From: Microcystis aeruginosa FD4
Lineage (GTDB): Bacteria > Cyanobacteriota > Cyanobacteriia > Cyanobacteriales > Microcystaceae
NCBI RefSeq assembly: GCF_009792235.1
Contig: NZ_CP046973.1
Coordinates: 2,604,001 to 2,668,000, forward strand
Reading direction: 5' to 3'
DNA: 64,000 bases
Each line of letters starts with the position of its first letter. Positions within the stretch are counted from its first letter, which is position 1. The translations under genes and the position numbers were made by a program. The notes under the pieces are model-generated. The model did not search any database, was not told where the DNA came from, and saw only the letters and a list, made by a program, of their open reading frames with translations. Below, in pieces: positions 8,164 to 16,734 of this stretch.

Positions 8164-9186
8164 ATGAATGCAAAACTGAAAAATAGTGCCTTTGACAAAC
8201 TGAAACTGGCTCCCATCGCCCTAGCGGCGGGTGTGGGCATGATGCTGGCGGCTGCCCCCGCACAAGCGGCAGTGACCTCTCTTACTCAGACAGTGACTCA
8301 GGGAGGGGTTGTATATTCTAATATCAGCAACTCCATAGTCTTTTCTCCTCTTCCCGTGCTTCCCGGTGCAACAGGAAGCAATGCCTATGGCATCAGTTCT
8401 GCGACGACTGTCGGCGGGCGAGCGGATGCCGTTGACGGCTTTGCTGGCATCACCGTCAACGGTGCAGCCTTCAATCAGCCCAATTTCCAGGTGGATCTGA
8501 CCACCACTGGGGCGGGAACCTTCGTCAACACCATCAACCCCGTCAACCTTGGCGGCATCAACACCAGCCTGGACTACTTCATGAGTGCTTCCAGCCCCAC
8601 TCTGCGGGTGTTTGGCACCTTCACCAACACCACCGCCAATCCCCTCTCAGCCGCGATCGCCTATGGCGGTCGCTTGGGTTGTGATAATGATTGTACGATC
8701 GAGGACAGCAGCACGGGAGACAATACCTTCCAGTCAGCCCTCGACCGTTGGTTCATTACCTCTGATGGTCCAAGTGATTTCGCTCCCTTTGTAACTTTCG
8801 TGCGCTTCGGGCCAGGGGGGCAACTTGCCTCTTCCACGCCGGCGGTACCGGGTGAGGACTTTAATGGTGCGTTGGATAACTTTGGGGATATCTGGACTTT
8901 GAGCCTTGCCTCTGGGGAGACTAAGAGCCTGATGTGGTTCGCTAACTTTAACGATAGTTTAGCCGAGGCCCAGGCAGGTACTTCGGTGTTCAATAACTTG
9001 AGTACCTTGGACACCGCTGGCTTGCTGGAGGGTTTGTCGCCCACCCAGATTGGGGCAATTGCCAACTGGGCGCCACAACAGCCACCCGCTGCTACTCCCG
9101 AACCTTCTAGCCTCATAGGATTGGGAAGTTTACTAGGTTTTGGGTTGTTGTCTAAGATCAAACGAAGAAACCAAAAGAAAGCTTAA
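8164..9186 (+). CDS. PEP-CTERM sorting-domain exported protein
   Basis: A 340-residue protein with a signal peptide (basic start, hydrophobic segment, probable cut after AAPAQA near residue 36). The last 30 residues form a PEP-CTERM tripartite signal: TPEPSS, a hydrophobic stretch (LIGLGSLLGFGLL) and a basic end (KIKRR). Such proteins are exported and processed at the membrane by an exosortase, often for outer-surface or polysaccharide-associated roles. The middle is rich in Gly, Ser, Thr and Asn with no enzyme motif I recognise; a Cys pair in CDNDC is near residue 175. It sits between REP clusters and before the TPR-sulfotransferase gene. Confidence 0.88.
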   Translation: MNAKLKNSAFDKLKLAPIALAAGVGMMLAAAPAQAAVTSLTQTVTQGGVVYSNISNSIVFSPLPVLPGATGSNAYGISSATTVGGRADAVDGFAGITVNGAAFNQPNFQVDLTTTGAGTFVNTINPVNLGGINTSLDYFMSASSPTLRVFGTFTNTTANPLSAAIAYGGRLGCDNDCTIEDSSTGDNTFQSALDRWFITSDGPSDFAPFVTFVRFGPGGQLASSTPAVPGEDFNGALDNFGDIWTLSLASGETKSLMWFANFNDSLAEAQAGTSVFNNLSTLDTAGLLEGLSPTQIGAIANWAPQQPPAATPEPSSLIGLGSLLGFGLLSKIKRRNQKKA

Positions 9187-9257
9187 AGAAACCCGCTTTC
9201 TAAGAAACCCGCTTTCTTGAAGAAAGCGGGTTTCTGGGTTAAAGAAACCCGTTTTCT
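9186..9257. repeat. REP palindrome cluster
   Basis: Four cores between the PEP-CTERM gene and the TPR-sulfotransferase gene: AGAAACCCGCTTTCT twice, its reverse complement once, and a variant with GTTTTCT. The cluster overlaps the last base of the PEP-CTERM stop and ends 23 bp before the next ATG, so it lies in a likely transcript. Confidence 0.88.
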
Positions 9258-9280
9258 AAAAAAATTTTCTGGCTTATACT

Positions 9281-11503
9281 ATGCGCTCCAAATCTACAAA
9301 AACAACCGGTATAACCATTGAAACTGGATTCGATCGCCTGCGGACAGGTCGCCTCCAGGAAGCAGCAGCGATCGCGGATCAACTCCTCAGCAGTAATCCC
9401 AACCATCACGGCGCTCTCAACTTATCGGGGTTGATTGCCCTCAACCAAGGAGAAAAAGAACAAGCCGTCCGACTATTACACAGAGCAGTAAAATTAAAAC
9501 CCAGGGAACCGATTTACCAGTGCAACTTAGGCGCAGCTTACCACCAGAGTCACCGCTATAACGAAGCAATTTCCGCCTGTCAAAAAGCCTTAAAACTGCG
9601 TCCCAACTATCCCAATGCCCTAACTACCCTCGCCAGTACCTACTTTGCAGCCGAGCAGTACCGGGAGGCGCTGACAACCTACGAACAGGCGATCGCGATC
9701 GCCCCAGAACAGGCTCTACTGCACGCCTACCGAGCCGATACCTTGCGGGAATTAGGGCGGATTCATGCGGCGATCGAAGCTTACCAACAGGCCCTCAATC
9801 TCTCTCCCGACTTACCCCACGCCATTGGCAATTTTGGACTAACTTTATTGGCAGTCGGGCAACCAGAACGCGCCCTAGAATATTGCCGCCGGGCTGCCGA
9901 ATCCGAAGCCAAAAATAGTCAAGCCTGGATGAATTTGGGAACCGTCTTTCGCACCTTGGGACAGTTGGAAGCGGCCATGGATGCCTATGGCAAAGCTTAC
10001 GATCTCAATCCCGATTCTGCCATGCTTTGCACCCTGATCGGCGGAATTTGGCAGGAAGTCAGCGAATTGCCACAGGCACTCACTTGGTACGATAAGGCCC
10101 TAGCAATTGAACCAGATCGCCTTGATAGCCGCTGTGCCTTCGCTGGGGCAATTCTCGACTTAGGGGATAGCGCCACCGCCATCACTCGCTACAAAGAAAT
10201 TATCGAGCAGCATTCCGACTATGGCGAGGCCTATTCAGGACTCAGCCAAGCTCTCTGGGAAGATGGCGACGCAGAAGAGGCAGTCGCGGTGGCCTATCGA
10301 GCAGTAGAACTCAAGCCCGAAAATGCCGGCTTGCGGGCGCATCTAGCCAGCATTCTCGCCTCTGCCGGGGATGTGGAAAGCGCCAACGCCGCCAACCGCG
10401 AGGCCTTGGCCGTCAATCCTAACTGTATTCCCGCCCTGGTCAATTTAGCCCAGAATTTGCGGGGAAAACTGCCGCCAGAGGATGCTCAACAGATGGAGAC
10501 ATTACTCGAGGCCAAGTGGGCCAGAGAAGGCACACAGTCGGCGCTTCATTTTGGCCTCGCCCACTACTACGACGGTTGTAAGAACTACGGCCAGGCCGCC
10601 ACCCATGCGATCGCTGCCAACAAACTACACACCGCCTACAAGCAGGAGCGAGGCTGGGATTACAATCCCGATGATTATGCCCAATATATCGACCAATTAA
10701 TCGCCCACTTCACCCCCGAATTCTTCCAGCGCACTCAGGGGATGGGCAATCCCTCCACCGCCCCCGTTTTCATCGTGGGGATGCCCCGCAGCGGCACGAC
10801 TTTGACGGAGCAGATTCTCGCGAGCCATCCCCAAGTATTTGGGGCCGGTGAGCGCAACTTTGCCGGCAATTGCTTTAACAGCCTACCCGCACTAATGGGG
10901 CATCCCGGCAGTACAACCGTCTGGGACTGTCTCCAGCGGCTTGGTCAACCCCAGATTCTTCACCTAGCCGATTGGCATCTGGCACAGTTAGAACAACTGC
11001 TCACCAAAGCAGGGACAGAGAGGGAGAATGTCCAGAGAATTGTCGATAAAATGCCCGACAATTACAGCCTTTTGGGCTGGATTGTTACTGCTTTTCCCAA
11101 TGCCAAGATTATCCATTGTCGCCGCGATGTGCGGGATGTGGCGGTTTCCTGTTGGATGACTCAGTTTAAGTCTATTCGCTGGGCGTTTGACTTAACTCAT
11201 ATTGCCGAACGCATTCAGCAATATTGGCGGATTATGGAACATTGGCGGCGTGTTTTGCCGGTTCCCATGTTGGAAATTGACTATGAGGAAACTGTTGACC
11301 AGCAAACGGCGCAAACGGTTCGGCTCCTGGATTTTATCGGATTAGAATGGGATGATGCTTGTATGCAGTTCCATAAAACCGATCGCTTAGTGCGTACTGC
11401 CAGTGTTACTCAAGTAAGACAACCGATATATAAGCGCTCGGTAGAGCGCTGGCGCAGTTATGAAGAAGCCCTACAACCTCTGCTCGAAAGGTTAACCATC
11501 TAA
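9281..11503 (+). CDS. TPR-repeat protein with C-terminal sulfotransferase domain
   Basis: 740 residues in two parts. Residues about 15-400 are tandem tetratricopeptide repeats of about 34 residues (for example ALNLSGLIALNQGEKEQA and AWMNLGTVFRTLGQLEAA), a helical scaffold for protein binding. From about residue 490 a sulfotransferase domain begins with VGMPRSGTTLTEQILASHP at 497 onward, the 5'-phosphosulfate-binding loop for PAPS; HCRRDVRDVAVSCW further on fits the 3'-phosphate site. The domain would move sulfate from PAPS to a protein or glycan hydroxyl. No signal peptide or membrane segment is seen. It follows the PEP-CTERM gene by 94 bp on the same strand, so a surface substrate is possible but unproven. 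Confidence 0.88.
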   Translation: MRSKSTKTTGITIETGFDRLRTGRLQEAAAIADQLLSSNPNHHGALNLSGLIALNQGEKEQAVRLLHRAVKLKPREPIYQCNLGAAYHQSHRYNEAISACQKALKLRPNYPNALTTLASTYFAAEQYREALTTYEQAIAIAPEQALLHAYRADTLRELGRIHAAIEAYQQALNLSPDLPHAIGNFGLTLLAVGQPERALEYCRRAAESEAKNSQAWMNLGTVFRTLGQLEAAMDAYGKAYDLNPDSAMLCTLIGGIWQEVSELPQALTWYDKALAIEPDRLDSRCAFAGAILDLGDSATAITRYKEIIEQHSDYGEAYSGLSQALWEDGDAEEAVAVAYRAVELKPENAGLRAHLASILASAGDVESANAANREALAVNPNCIPALVNLAQNLRGKLPPEDAQQMETLLEAKWAREGTQSALHFGLAHYYDGCKNYGQAATHAIAANKLHTAYKQERGWDYNPDDYAQYIDQLIAHFTPEFFQRTQGMGNPSTAPVFIVGMPRSGTTLTEQILASHPQVFGAGERNFAGNCFNSLPALMGHPGSTTVWDCLQRLGQPQILHLADWHLAQLEQLLTKAGTERENVQRIVDKMPDNYSLLGWIVTAFPNAKIIHCRRDVRDVAVSCWMTQFKSIRWAFDLTHIAERIQQYWRIMEHWRRVLPVPMLEIDYEETVDQQTAQTVRLLDFIGLEWDDACMQFHKTDRLVRTASVTQVRQPIYKRSVERWRSYEEALQPLLERLTI

Positions 11504-11536
11504 GCTACAGCGTTCCCCATAACTGCGAAATGTTAT

Positions 11537-11594
11537 AGAAAACGGGTTTCTCCGAGAAACCAGAAAACGGGTTTCTCCGAGAAACCCGTTTTCT
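11537..11594. repeat. Variant REP palindromes (AAAACGGGTTTC type)
   Basis: Cores AGAAAACGGGTTTCT (twice) and AGAAACCCGTTTTCT (once), differing from the main REP core by one base, with a further AGAAACC half-copy. They lie between convergent genes and end 13 bp before the M23 peptidase stop codon. Hairpins here could act as transcript ends for both genes. Confidence 0.85.
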
Positions 11595-11607
11595 AACCCA
11601 AGACCAA

Positions 11608-12852
11608 TTAATTCTGATTAGAGTCAGTGGCTGCGGCCATTTGCATTCTCTGCACCAGATTATCGAGGGCTAATTCTAGATGTAAACCGGCATCTACGGC
11701 GGTCCAACCCTGTTCCGTTAGGTGTCGCCATTCAAAGTGTAGGTGCGGACCGGTAGAAAGTCCCGTACTACCCACACGACCGATAACCGCACCCTGTTCC
11801 ACCCATTCTCCCGGTTTGACGGTAATTTCCGAAAGGTGGGCATAACGAGATTCTTGACTACCATCGAGGTGACGTAAAATCACCGTTAATCCGTAACCTC
11901 CCAACCAGTCGGCGGTGGCCACTTCCCCCGCGTAGGCGGCTAATACAGGTGTTCCCATTGGTGCGCCTAAATCAGTACCCGCGTGCATGGCCCGATTCCC
12001 GCTGACCGGATGATTTCGCCACCCGAAAACCGAGGTAATTTGGGCAGGAAGAGCGAGGGGAAAGATTAAATCCGTGCGTTGAGTTTGGTTAGAATCCGTG
12101 GGACTTAAACGGGTGGCCCGCTCATAGGTGGTCGCTTCGCTGATTGCTTCTACTTCTGCACGAGTCACTGGGGCCAAAGCCAATTTTACACCATTCCATT
12201 CCGGGGGATTGAGGGCTACCACCTGACTTGGAATCACCGTCGGGGGTGCAAGACGTACCGGGGCGCTAGAAGCGACGAGAGTGGGGGCATAACGACGCAG
12301 GGAATTATGAGCGATAACCGGCTGATTTCGGGGCTGCCGCCCTACCCGCACGGCCAGATTAGGATTGAGACGTACCCGGGCCAGATTAACCGGGGGTAAG
12401 GGTTTGGCCACAGTGCTGACCGGCTGACGACGGGAAGACCGGGCCGCCAGATTACAGCTACCTCCTACCAGTTGACCATTTTGGGCGATGGTTTGGCAAC
12501 CACTGCGGCGCTCGGTGACAACAACGGAACTGGGGGGGTTAAAGTTTCTAGTATCGATAAAGTTATTTTTACCGCCGGCCCGGGGGGCAAGGGTAGGCAT
12601 ATCGGTTTGATGGTTTTCGGGGATAGCCAGACGGGGGGCGGGATTAGTATTTTCTTTGATAACGGGGGCTTTCAGAGTCGGGGCGGCATTTTCCACTACC
12701 GGGGTTTCGCTGCCAGTTTCGGAATTAGCGATCGCATTGGGAGCAAGAGTAATCAGACCGCTGATTACTAAACCGAGACCACTGCATAAACTCAGCTTCT
12801 TTTTTAAGGATTTTCCTAGAAAAAGTTTCAATATCACCGATGAAGGATACAT
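11608..12852 (-). CDS. M23-family murein endopeptidase
   Basis: 414 residues. An N-terminal signal sequence (basic KSLKKK, hydrophobic LCSGLGLVISGLITLAP, cut near AIA at about residue 42) exports it. A long Pro/Ala/Thr-rich linker to about residue 260 is followed by the M23 (LytM) domain: FGWRNHPVSGN, Zn ligands His and Asp in MHAGTDLG (about 290-294), and HLHFEW near 371. Both metal motifs are intact, so hydrolysis of peptidoglycan cross-links is plausible, in the periplasm. The N-terminal half is unlike known LysM anchors. It ends next to the REP variant cluster. Confidence 0.9.
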   Translation of the reverse strand: MYPSSVILKLFLGKSLKKKLSLCSGLGLVISGLITLAPNAIANSETGSETPVVENAAPTLKAPVIKENTNPAPRLAIPENHQTDMPTLAPRAGGKNNFIDTRNFNPPSSVVVTERRSGCQTIAQNGQLVGGSCNLAARSSRRQPVSTVAKPLPPVNLARVRLNPNLAVRVGRQPRNQPVIAHNSLRRYAPTLVASSAPVRLAPPTVIPSQVVALNPPEWNGVKLALAPVTRAEVEAISEATTYERATRLSPTDSNQTQRTDLIFPLALPAQITSVFGWRNHPVSGNRAMHAGTDLGAPMGTPVLAAYAGEVATADWLGGYGLTVILRHLDGSQESRYAHLSEITVKPGEWVEQGAVIGRVGSTGLSTGPHLHFEWRHLTEQGWTAVDAGLHLELALDNLVQRMQMAAATDSNQN

Positions 12853-12897
12853 AGGGCGGCCTCACTTCTCACAGTTTAGTCAAAAAAATATTTAGAC

Positions 12898-13611
12898 TCA
12901 ATTATAGCCGAGACTGACCCTACCGGCCGGCAGATGGATTTCGCTACTGGCATTGTCCGAAGTGAGTTTAACTTTTAATTCCCCTCGATCGCTTACCCCC
13001 GTTATTATGCCCTGATAGCCCTCAAAAACTATCTTTTGACCAAAATTAGCAAAAAATTCTAAATAGGAGGCTAATAGGGGTTTTATACCGTGATTGCAGT
13101 AATATTCATAGCCGTATAGGATAGCATCGCTGGTGACATCGGTTAATTGAGCGATCGAGGTGATTTTATTGCCAGCTAAAGCTTGTAAATTAATACCGGT
13201 GGGGGGGACAGGATTAGTCCAATTGATGCCCACTCCGATGACTGCTTGCGGGATGTTTTGACCCTGAATACGGGTTTCTAGGTTAATTCCCCCTAGTTTG
13301 CGCCCTAGTAATACTAAATCATTCGGCCATTTGATTTTAACAGGTATTTCTTGACAATTCAGATGATGAGCGATGCCCCAAACTGTAGCGAGAACGAGAT
13401 GGGCAGATTTATCCACCTCTAAATCAAGATTTAACGCCAAAGATAAATATAATCCCCCTGGTTCAGAAATCCATTCCCGTCCCCATTGTCCTCTCCCGGC
13501 ACTTTGTTGACTAGCAATCACCACAAAAGGCGGATTTTCCCCCGATTCTAATAATTGCCAAGCTTTAGTATTCGTGGAAGGTAATAGCTCAAAGTGATGG
13601 ATTTTGGTCAT
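12898..13611 (-). CDS. birA: Biotin-[acetyl-CoA-carboxylase] ligase
   Basis: A 237-residue enzyme that activates biotin to biotinyl-AMP and attaches it to the biotin carboxyl carrier protein. Visible motifs are STNTKA near the start, GRGQWGREW (the biotinyl-AMP loop, near residue 40), and KWPNDLVLLGRKLGGI near residue 95. There is no N-terminal helix-turn-helix, so it is a class I ligase without the E. coli-type repressor function. The C-terminal domain (IITGVSDRGELKVKL) is present. Upstream lies a heptamer-repeat spacer. Confidence 0.93.
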   Translation of the reverse strand: MTKIHHFELLPSTNTKAWQLLESGENPPFVVIASQQSAGRGQWGREWISEPGGLYLSLALNLDLEVDKSAHLVLATVWGIAHHLNCQEIPVKIKWPNDLVLLGRKLGGINLETRIQGQNIPQAVIGVGINWTNPVPPTGINLQALAGNKITSIAQLTDVTSDAILYGYEYYCNHGIKPLLASYLEFFANFGQKIVFEGYQGIITGVSDRGELKVKLTSDNASSEIHLPAGRVSLGYN

Positions 13612-13631
13612 AAATGAGGTGTGGGGAATAT

Positions 13632-13711
13632 TTTCAGTGATCAGTAAACAGTAAACAGTAATCAGTGACCTGAAAACTCACATCTGATCACTGATAACTG
13701 ATCACTGATTA
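13632..13711. repeat. Heptamer short tandem repeats (CAGTGATCAGTAA type)
   Basis: Tandem 7-bp units such as AGTAAAC and AGTAATC on the left, and the inverted set TGATCAC/TGATAAC on the right, can pair into a long hairpin between birA and the histidine phosphatase gene. The right end reaches the latter's stop codon. Confidence 0.8.
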
Positions 13712-14353
13712 GGTGCAGGGGAGAGAACGCAGGTATTCACTGAGGTGAGAACGTAAACTGATGCCATGGAAAAGCGGGCCACGACTGCCTAATTCGACGA
13801 TACTGACAGCGGCCACGGGCATTTCAAATCGATCGCGATAACGGCCCACATCGATGCCCATCAGACTACAGAGCATGATCCGGATGGTGGCCTTGTGGGA
13901 AACGATCAGGATATTGCCCTTACTGTGGGTGTGTTCGATTTCCTCCAAAACGGCCGCAGAACGACGAGCGATATCGATGCCCCTTTCCCCGTTGGGGGGA
14001 GCATTCCAAGCGGGATCCGTCAACCAACGCACATAGAGATCATGATATTGATGATCGATATCGTTGGGGTGCATTCCTTCCCAAAGACCATAACCGATCT
14101 CTTGTAATCCCTGGCGGATTTCTAATTTCAGTCCCACCGCTTCACAGAGAGGTTTAGCGGTTTGAATAGCTCTTTGGAGGGGACTGACGTAGGCCGCGCG
14201 CCAAGGTAAAGAACGATAGACATCGGCGAATTCCTCCGCCATTTCCATGCCTTCGGCAGTCAAACCGGGATCATTTTCTGGAGTACCACAGTATCCTCCC
14301 GTTTTGCTATAGGCTGTCTGTCCGTGTCGTAGAAAATATAACATCAAGCACAT
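13709..14353 (-). CDS. Histidine phosphatase family protein, copy 1
   Basis: 214 residues; starts at ATG 14353 or three codons later at 14344 (MLYFLRHGQT). The phosphohistidine motif LRHG at about residues 8-11, the arginine in SPLQRAIQTA, the YGLWEG segment and the second catalytic histidine in IVSHKATIR mark the phosphoglycerate-mutase-like superfamily. Substrates in this family vary widely, so the target is unknown; a phosphoglycerate or sugar-phosphate phosphatase is possible. It has a close paralogue directly upstream at 14403-15041, with about 50 bp between, probably one transcript formed by tandem duplication. Confidence 0.88.
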   Translation of the reverse strand: MCLMLYFLRHGQTAYSKTGGYCGTPENDPGLTAEGMEMAEEFADVYRSLPWRAAYVSPLQRAIQTAKPLCEAVGLKLEIRQGLQEIGYGLWEGMHPNDIDHQYHDLYVRWLTDPAWNAPPNGERGIDIARRSAAVLEEIEHTHSKGNILIVSHKATIRIMLCSLMGIDVGRYRDRFEMPVAAVSIVELGSRGPLFHGISLRSHLSEYLRSLPCT

Positions 14354-14402
14354 AGTTTTTCAGGAGACCAAATCTGGGGCTTCCCTGGTTACTTTTGACT
14401 GG

Positions 14403-15041
14403 TTAGGTTCCCGCTCGCGAGCGCAGGTCATTGCGGATGTGAGAGCGATCGCCCATGACTTGAAAGAGGGGACCGTGTTCGGCTAATTCGACGATCGTCA
14501 CCGAGGCCACGGGCATGGCAATTCGATCGCGATAACGGCCGATATCAATGCCTAAAAGAGAACATAACACGATTCGGATCGTTGCTTTATGGGAAACGAT
14601 CAAAATATGGCCATCATCGTGATTATGGTCGATTTCCTCTAACACTTCCGAACTGCGACGAGCGATATCGATGCCTTTTTCGCCTCCTGTGGGAGAATTC
14701 CAGCCCGGATCTGCTAACCAGCGCACATAATCATCATGAAACTCCTGATTAACCTCGGCTGCGGTTTTTCCCTCCCATTGGCCGTAGGCAATCTCTTTTA
14801 ATCCTTCCCGTTTGTGGATGGGAATACCTAAGAGATCGCTTAAAGGGGTGGCCGTGGCCAGGGTGCGTTTGAGGGGACTAGAATAGATCCCTGTCCAAGG
14901 CACATCTCGATAGGCAAGGGCGAAATCCTTGGCCATTTCATCGCCGGCCGAGGTTAGTTCCAAGTCTAATCGACCGCAAAAACTACCCGTTTGACTGGCT
15001 GTGGTTTCGCCATGACGCAAAAAGTAAAGTTTTAGACTCAT
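14403..15041 (-). CDS. Histidine phosphatase family protein, copy 2
   Basis: 212 residues with MSLKLYFLRHGETTAS at the start, SPLKRTLATATPL, YGQWEGKTAAEV, and IVSHKATIRIVLCSLLGIDIGRYRDR. The last block is nearly identical to the downstream paralogue at 13709-14353, while the N-terminal third and C-terminus differ. Catalytic histidines and arginines are all present. The pair probably arose by duplication and has diverged in substrate pocket residues. Its upstream region (15042-15463) would hold the shared promoter. Confidence 0.88.
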   Translation of the reverse strand: MSLKLYFLRHGETTASQTGSFCGRLDLELTSAGDEMAKDFALAYRDVPWTGIYSSPLKRTLATATPLSDLLGIPIHKREGLKEIAYGQWEGKTAAEVNQEFHDDYVRWLADPGWNSPTGGEKGIDIARRSSEVLEEIDHNHDDGHILIVSHKATIRIVLCSLLGIDIGRYRDRIAMPVASVTIVELAEHGPLFQVMGDRSHIRNDLRSRAGT

Positions 15042-15463
15042 TTTTTCGGTGCCTCTTAATATTTGTGACTCTCTCCCACCTATAGTGATACTAAATCTTG
15101 TTTAACAAGTACAGGAGAGCAGGGAGTAGAGAAAGTGGGAAGTTAGGAGAGCAGTAGAGATATTTCGGCAAAATTGAGATGCAAACGCTCTTTATCTAGC
15201 TCAATCATCCTTTTTATCCTCTGTTTCTCAGTAATTCTCTAAATTACCACTATATTTAGACTATGGGTCAGGCGATACCTCTGACTAAACTCTGACAGTT
15301 AACCGATTGCTGCGGGGAAAGTTGGCCAAACCCTGCCAAGGTTAGCTAAATCCGACAGCAAGCTAACTCAGCAATTTAAGCGAAAATTCTGCCATTCTCT
15401 AGGATGCCATTCTGGGTTAATCTGGGTTTTGTGACAATTTATGACTCAATTTTAAGAGGCAGT
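15042..15463. other. Intergenic region between divergent genes, with repeat fragments
   Basis: It holds GATACTAAATCTTGTTTAAC and AAGTACAGGAGAG at 15089-15120, a unit repeated at 17617-17650. At about 15155-15184, GATATTTCGGCAAAATTGAG resembles part of the MITE at 33.7 and 37.6 kb. Promoters for ndk and for the histidine phosphatase pair are expected. No gene is visible. Confidence 0.6.
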
Positions 15464-15913
15464 ATGGAACGCACTTTCTTAATGATTAAACCCGACGGTG
15501 TGCAGCGCAATCTGGTGGGGGAAATTATTCGACGCTTTGAAACTAAAGGTTTTACGCTGGTTGGGTTGAAAATGATGCAGGTTTCTAGGGAATTAGCGGA
15601 AAAACACTACGCTGTTCATAAAGAACGACCCTTTTTCCGCTCTTTGGTCGATTTTATTACTTCCTCCCCCGTGGTAGCCATGGTTTGGCAAGGAGAAGGA
15701 GTAATTGTCTCCGCTAGAAAAATTATTGGCGCCACTAATCCCCTCAATGCTGAACCTGGTACGATTCGCGGTGATTTTGGCATTAGTGTCGGACGCAATC
15801 TTATCCATGGTTCCGATGGTCCAGATACCGCCAAAGATGAAGTTAGTCTCTGGTTTAGCGATGCAGAATTGGCTAATTGGACTCCCGCCATCACTCCCTG
15901 GGTGGTAGAGTAA
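15464..15913 (+). CDS. ndk: Nucleoside diphosphate kinase
   Basis: 149 residues from ATG 15464 (MERTFLMIKPDGVQRNLVGEI), the standard family start and length; the upstream in-frame ATG at 15404 is rejected because AAGAGGCAGT just before 15464 is a good ribosome site. The active-site histidine is in NLIHGSDGPDTAKDE, where the gamma-phosphate of ATP is held before transfer to NDPs. RGDFGISVGRN upstream of it is also diagnostic. The gene stands alone and ends before a repeat-filled spacer. Confidence 0.97.
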   Translation: MERTFLMIKPDGVQRNLVGEIIRRFETKGFTLVGLKMMQVSRELAEKHYAVHKERPFFRSLVDFITSSPVVAMVWQGEGVIVSARKIIGATNPLNAEPGTIRGDFGISVGRNLIHGSDGPDTAKDEVSLWFSDAELANWTPAITPWVVE

Positions 15914-16734
15914 ATCCCCACTTGAAGCTGTCGGTTGTCAGTATTCTCCGAGTCAGGAAATAGGGTGGTCACTGCCTGCGCGACGTTCGGACGTTCGGCG
16001 AAGCTCAGTGGAACGCTCAGTCGAGCCGTTGCGGGGGGTGTTGGGGTGATAGGGTCTTAGGGTTTTAGTTGAAATTCCCCCACCTCCCCACTTCCCCACT
16101 TCCCCACTTCCCCACTTCCCCACCTCCCCACTTCCCCACCTCCCCACCTCCCCACTTCCCCACTTCCCCACTTCCCCACTTCCCCACTTCCCCACTTCCC
16201 CACTTCCCCACTTCCCCACTTCCCCACCTCCCCACTTCCCCACTCTGCCATAACTGATGCTGCATACTTTGTGCTTTTTGTCAAAAAAACTTTTTTTTTG
16301 CAACAAAACTACACACAAAAAAGATCATCGTTGTGGGTGAAATTGACTGATTTACCTGTCTGAATTAGGATCACCTTGTAGATGTGGCAAGGGTTTTAAC
16401 CTTTGCTGTCCAAAAAAGCACAAAACACCCCATTATGAAATTCAGTAAAATCGCTGTAACTATTGTAACATCGTTGTTAAATAACAATCTTTCTCAATTA
16501 ATTTTTAAGAATTTGTAAATATTGCGAAATGTTAATTTAAATATTCTCAAGTCTTTGGAGGCAATAAATAATTTTTGCTTATCTTTGTCGAACATTGGGT
16601 TAGAAGTCAGGAGATAGGAGATAGGGAGATAGGGTTTTGGGGTGTTGGGGTGTTAGGGTTTTAGTTGAAATTCTCCCACTTCTCCACTTCCCCACTTCCC
16701 CACTTCCCCACTTCCCCACTTCCCCACTTCCCCA
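15914..16734. other. Intergenic region with polypyrimidine minisatellites
   Basis: From 16077 to about 16243 some 18 tandem copies of CTTCCCCAC (variants CCTCCCCAC) form a strand-asymmetric minisatellite; a second run lies at 16676-16733 and touches the next gene's ATG. Each is preceded by a related leader containing GGTTTTAGTTGAAATT. Between them (16250-16660) the sequence is AT-rich without a recognisable gene. Translated repeats such as GSGEVGKW on the other strand are artefacts. Confidence 0.85.
16077..16243. repeat. CTTCCCCAC tandem repeat
   Basis: Around 18 copies of a 9-bp unit, pyrimidine-rich on the + strand and thus able to adopt unusual (triplex-like) structure. Related arrays occur at 16676-16733 and, in reverse orientation, near 56.76-56.86 kb and 57.9-58.1 kb. 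Confidence 0.9.

Noticed and set aside
8661..9161. 166-codon - strand frame inside the PEP-CTERM gene
   Set aside because: Antisense to a gene with signal peptide and sorting signal; no recognisable motif.
12472..12771. 99-codon + strand frame inside the M23 peptidase gene
   Set aside because: Antisense shadow of the Pro/Gly-rich linker of a well-supported gene.
15953..16318. Long frames on the - strand with GSGEVGKW repeats
   Set aside because: They are translations of the CTTCCCCAC minisatellite in three frames; no start signal, no domain, no conservation expected.
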